Source: Gigaspora margarita (Eukaryota > Glomeromycota > Glomeromycetes > Diversisporales > Gigasporaceae). From it: a DNA stretch of 64,000 bases. The stretch spans positions 101,963 to 165,962 of the forward strand of contig WTPW01001090.1 in NCBI GenBank assembly GCA_009809945.1, written 5' to 3'. The notes under the pieces were generated by a model. That model saw only the letters and a list, made by a program, of their open reading frames with translations. It had not been told where the DNA came from and did no database searches. Both the position numbers and the translations under genes were made by a program. Each line of letters starts with the position of its first letter. Position 1 is the first letter of the stretch. Positions 63,123-64,000 of this stretch are shown piece after piece.

Positions 63123-64000
63123 TTATAATTACTATCTGATACTAGTGATTTAAAAGAAAGTAAGTTTTATAATATAAAAGTTTAGCTAAAAAAAAACTTT
63201 GCAAAAGATGAAAGGAAATAGAATTGAAGTTAAGTGAATAATTTCAAAGATTAACAAAAGGTTTATTATACAAAGTTCAAGTTTTAATAGCTAATACAAA
63301 GTTGCAAATATATTTAGTTCAAAAAAATTAAGTTTTACAAAGGTTTATTAAAGTTAAAATTGACTTTAAGGGAAAATATTTTATTTTATTATTTTATTTG
63401 GCTATTTGAAGTTATAATTTTATTTAATATTCACTTATGAAGCTTAAGCATAGTGGGAGAAGAGGGTCAATTTAAACAAACATATTAAATTGCAAAATAA
63501 TTACATTATTATTGGTTGACTTATAAACATATGACTTATTGAAATTCAAAGATGTAATAAACATTCTAATTGGCCTGTTTAATTTAGAGGAAAACCCTTG
63601 GAGCTAGAGAGAAAGGGAGAACATTAAATAAATTTGTAATTCCAAACAACTTTATTTAAAAATAAATATAAAGCTTATTGTCAACTTTATTGAATTTAGA
63701 GAACTTACATTAAAAGGTTTATATATAAATTTAAGTAGATTCACTTTGAATGCTTTTACAAAAATTTTAAACATACATATTTATATCTAAATAGACATGC
63801 TCATGCTATAAAGGTAAACAACTTTGTATAAGAATATATATGCAATAGTATGTATATTTATGTGCTTGTATAAATAAGCTACAATCAATTTATTATATTT
63901 GTATATATAATTAAATATTTATATAAGGAATGAAATAAATACAAGGAAATGGTAGATAGTAGAAAAAAAATAATAAAATTTTATTTATTACCATGGGCTG
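63123..64000. other. Gene-free AT-rich end of the window
   Basis: No gene, RNA gene or bounded element was recognised before the window ends. Confidence 0.4.

Overview
The window looks like nuclear DNA of an arbuscular mycorrhizal fungus (Glomeromycotina, Rhizophagus-like). This rests on three things: a very AT-rich background, several gene families that are expanded in that group, and almost wall-to-wall decayed transposons. The gene families are an F-box/LRR-like protein, a Sel1-repeat protein, a TKL-like kinase with the HADFHSGN catalytic loop, TPR arrays and a small secreted ML-domain protein. The species assignment is inference.

Layout. 0.1-5.2 kb: an F-box pseudogene split by a 3.57-kb LTR retrotransposon, which itself carries a MITE with a 9-bp target duplication. 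5.2-17 kb: no intact gene; several MITEs, a perfect 27-bp minisatellite next to an assembly N, and a decayed minus-strand TPR gene. 17.0-23.0 kb: the liveliest part, with a small Sel1 gene, a 4-kb array of about 32 units of about 120 bp that repeat a splice-site-like core, and a kinase gene with two well-supported introns. 24-27.1 kb: MITEs, a near-perfect 250-bp hairpin and a tRNA-headed retroposon of about 970 bp flanked by a 15-bp duplication. 27.1-32 kb: a decayed minus-strand LINE with zinc-knuckle, endonuclease, reverse transcriptase and C-terminal zinc-finger remnants. 32-36.2 kb: TIR-bounded repeats, a second LINE fragment, and a 9-bp satellite broken by a MITE. 36.3-45.8 kb: a decayed Ty3/Gypsy element whose reverse transcriptase gene is interrupted by a 3.9-kb TTA-flanked element, which in turn contains a second TTA-flanked element and arrays of palindromic repeats. 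45.9-64 kb: TTAA-, TA- and 8-bp-flanked MITEs, degenerate tandem arrays, an ML-domain lipid-binding protein gene with one frameshift, a second longer copy of the tRNA-headed retroposon, a sequence gap, and a decayed DUF3504/Crypton-like tyrosine-recombinase gene.

Only the kinase, the Sel1 gene and perhaps the ML gene are plausible host genes that may still work. Most of the rest records nested insertion. Several insertions can be dated relative to each other because their target duplications and reading frames fit when the insert is ignored. Coordinates of decayed elements and array edges are approximate; TIR/TSD edges were read directly from the bases. No database search was possible, so family names rest on motifs recognised by eye.
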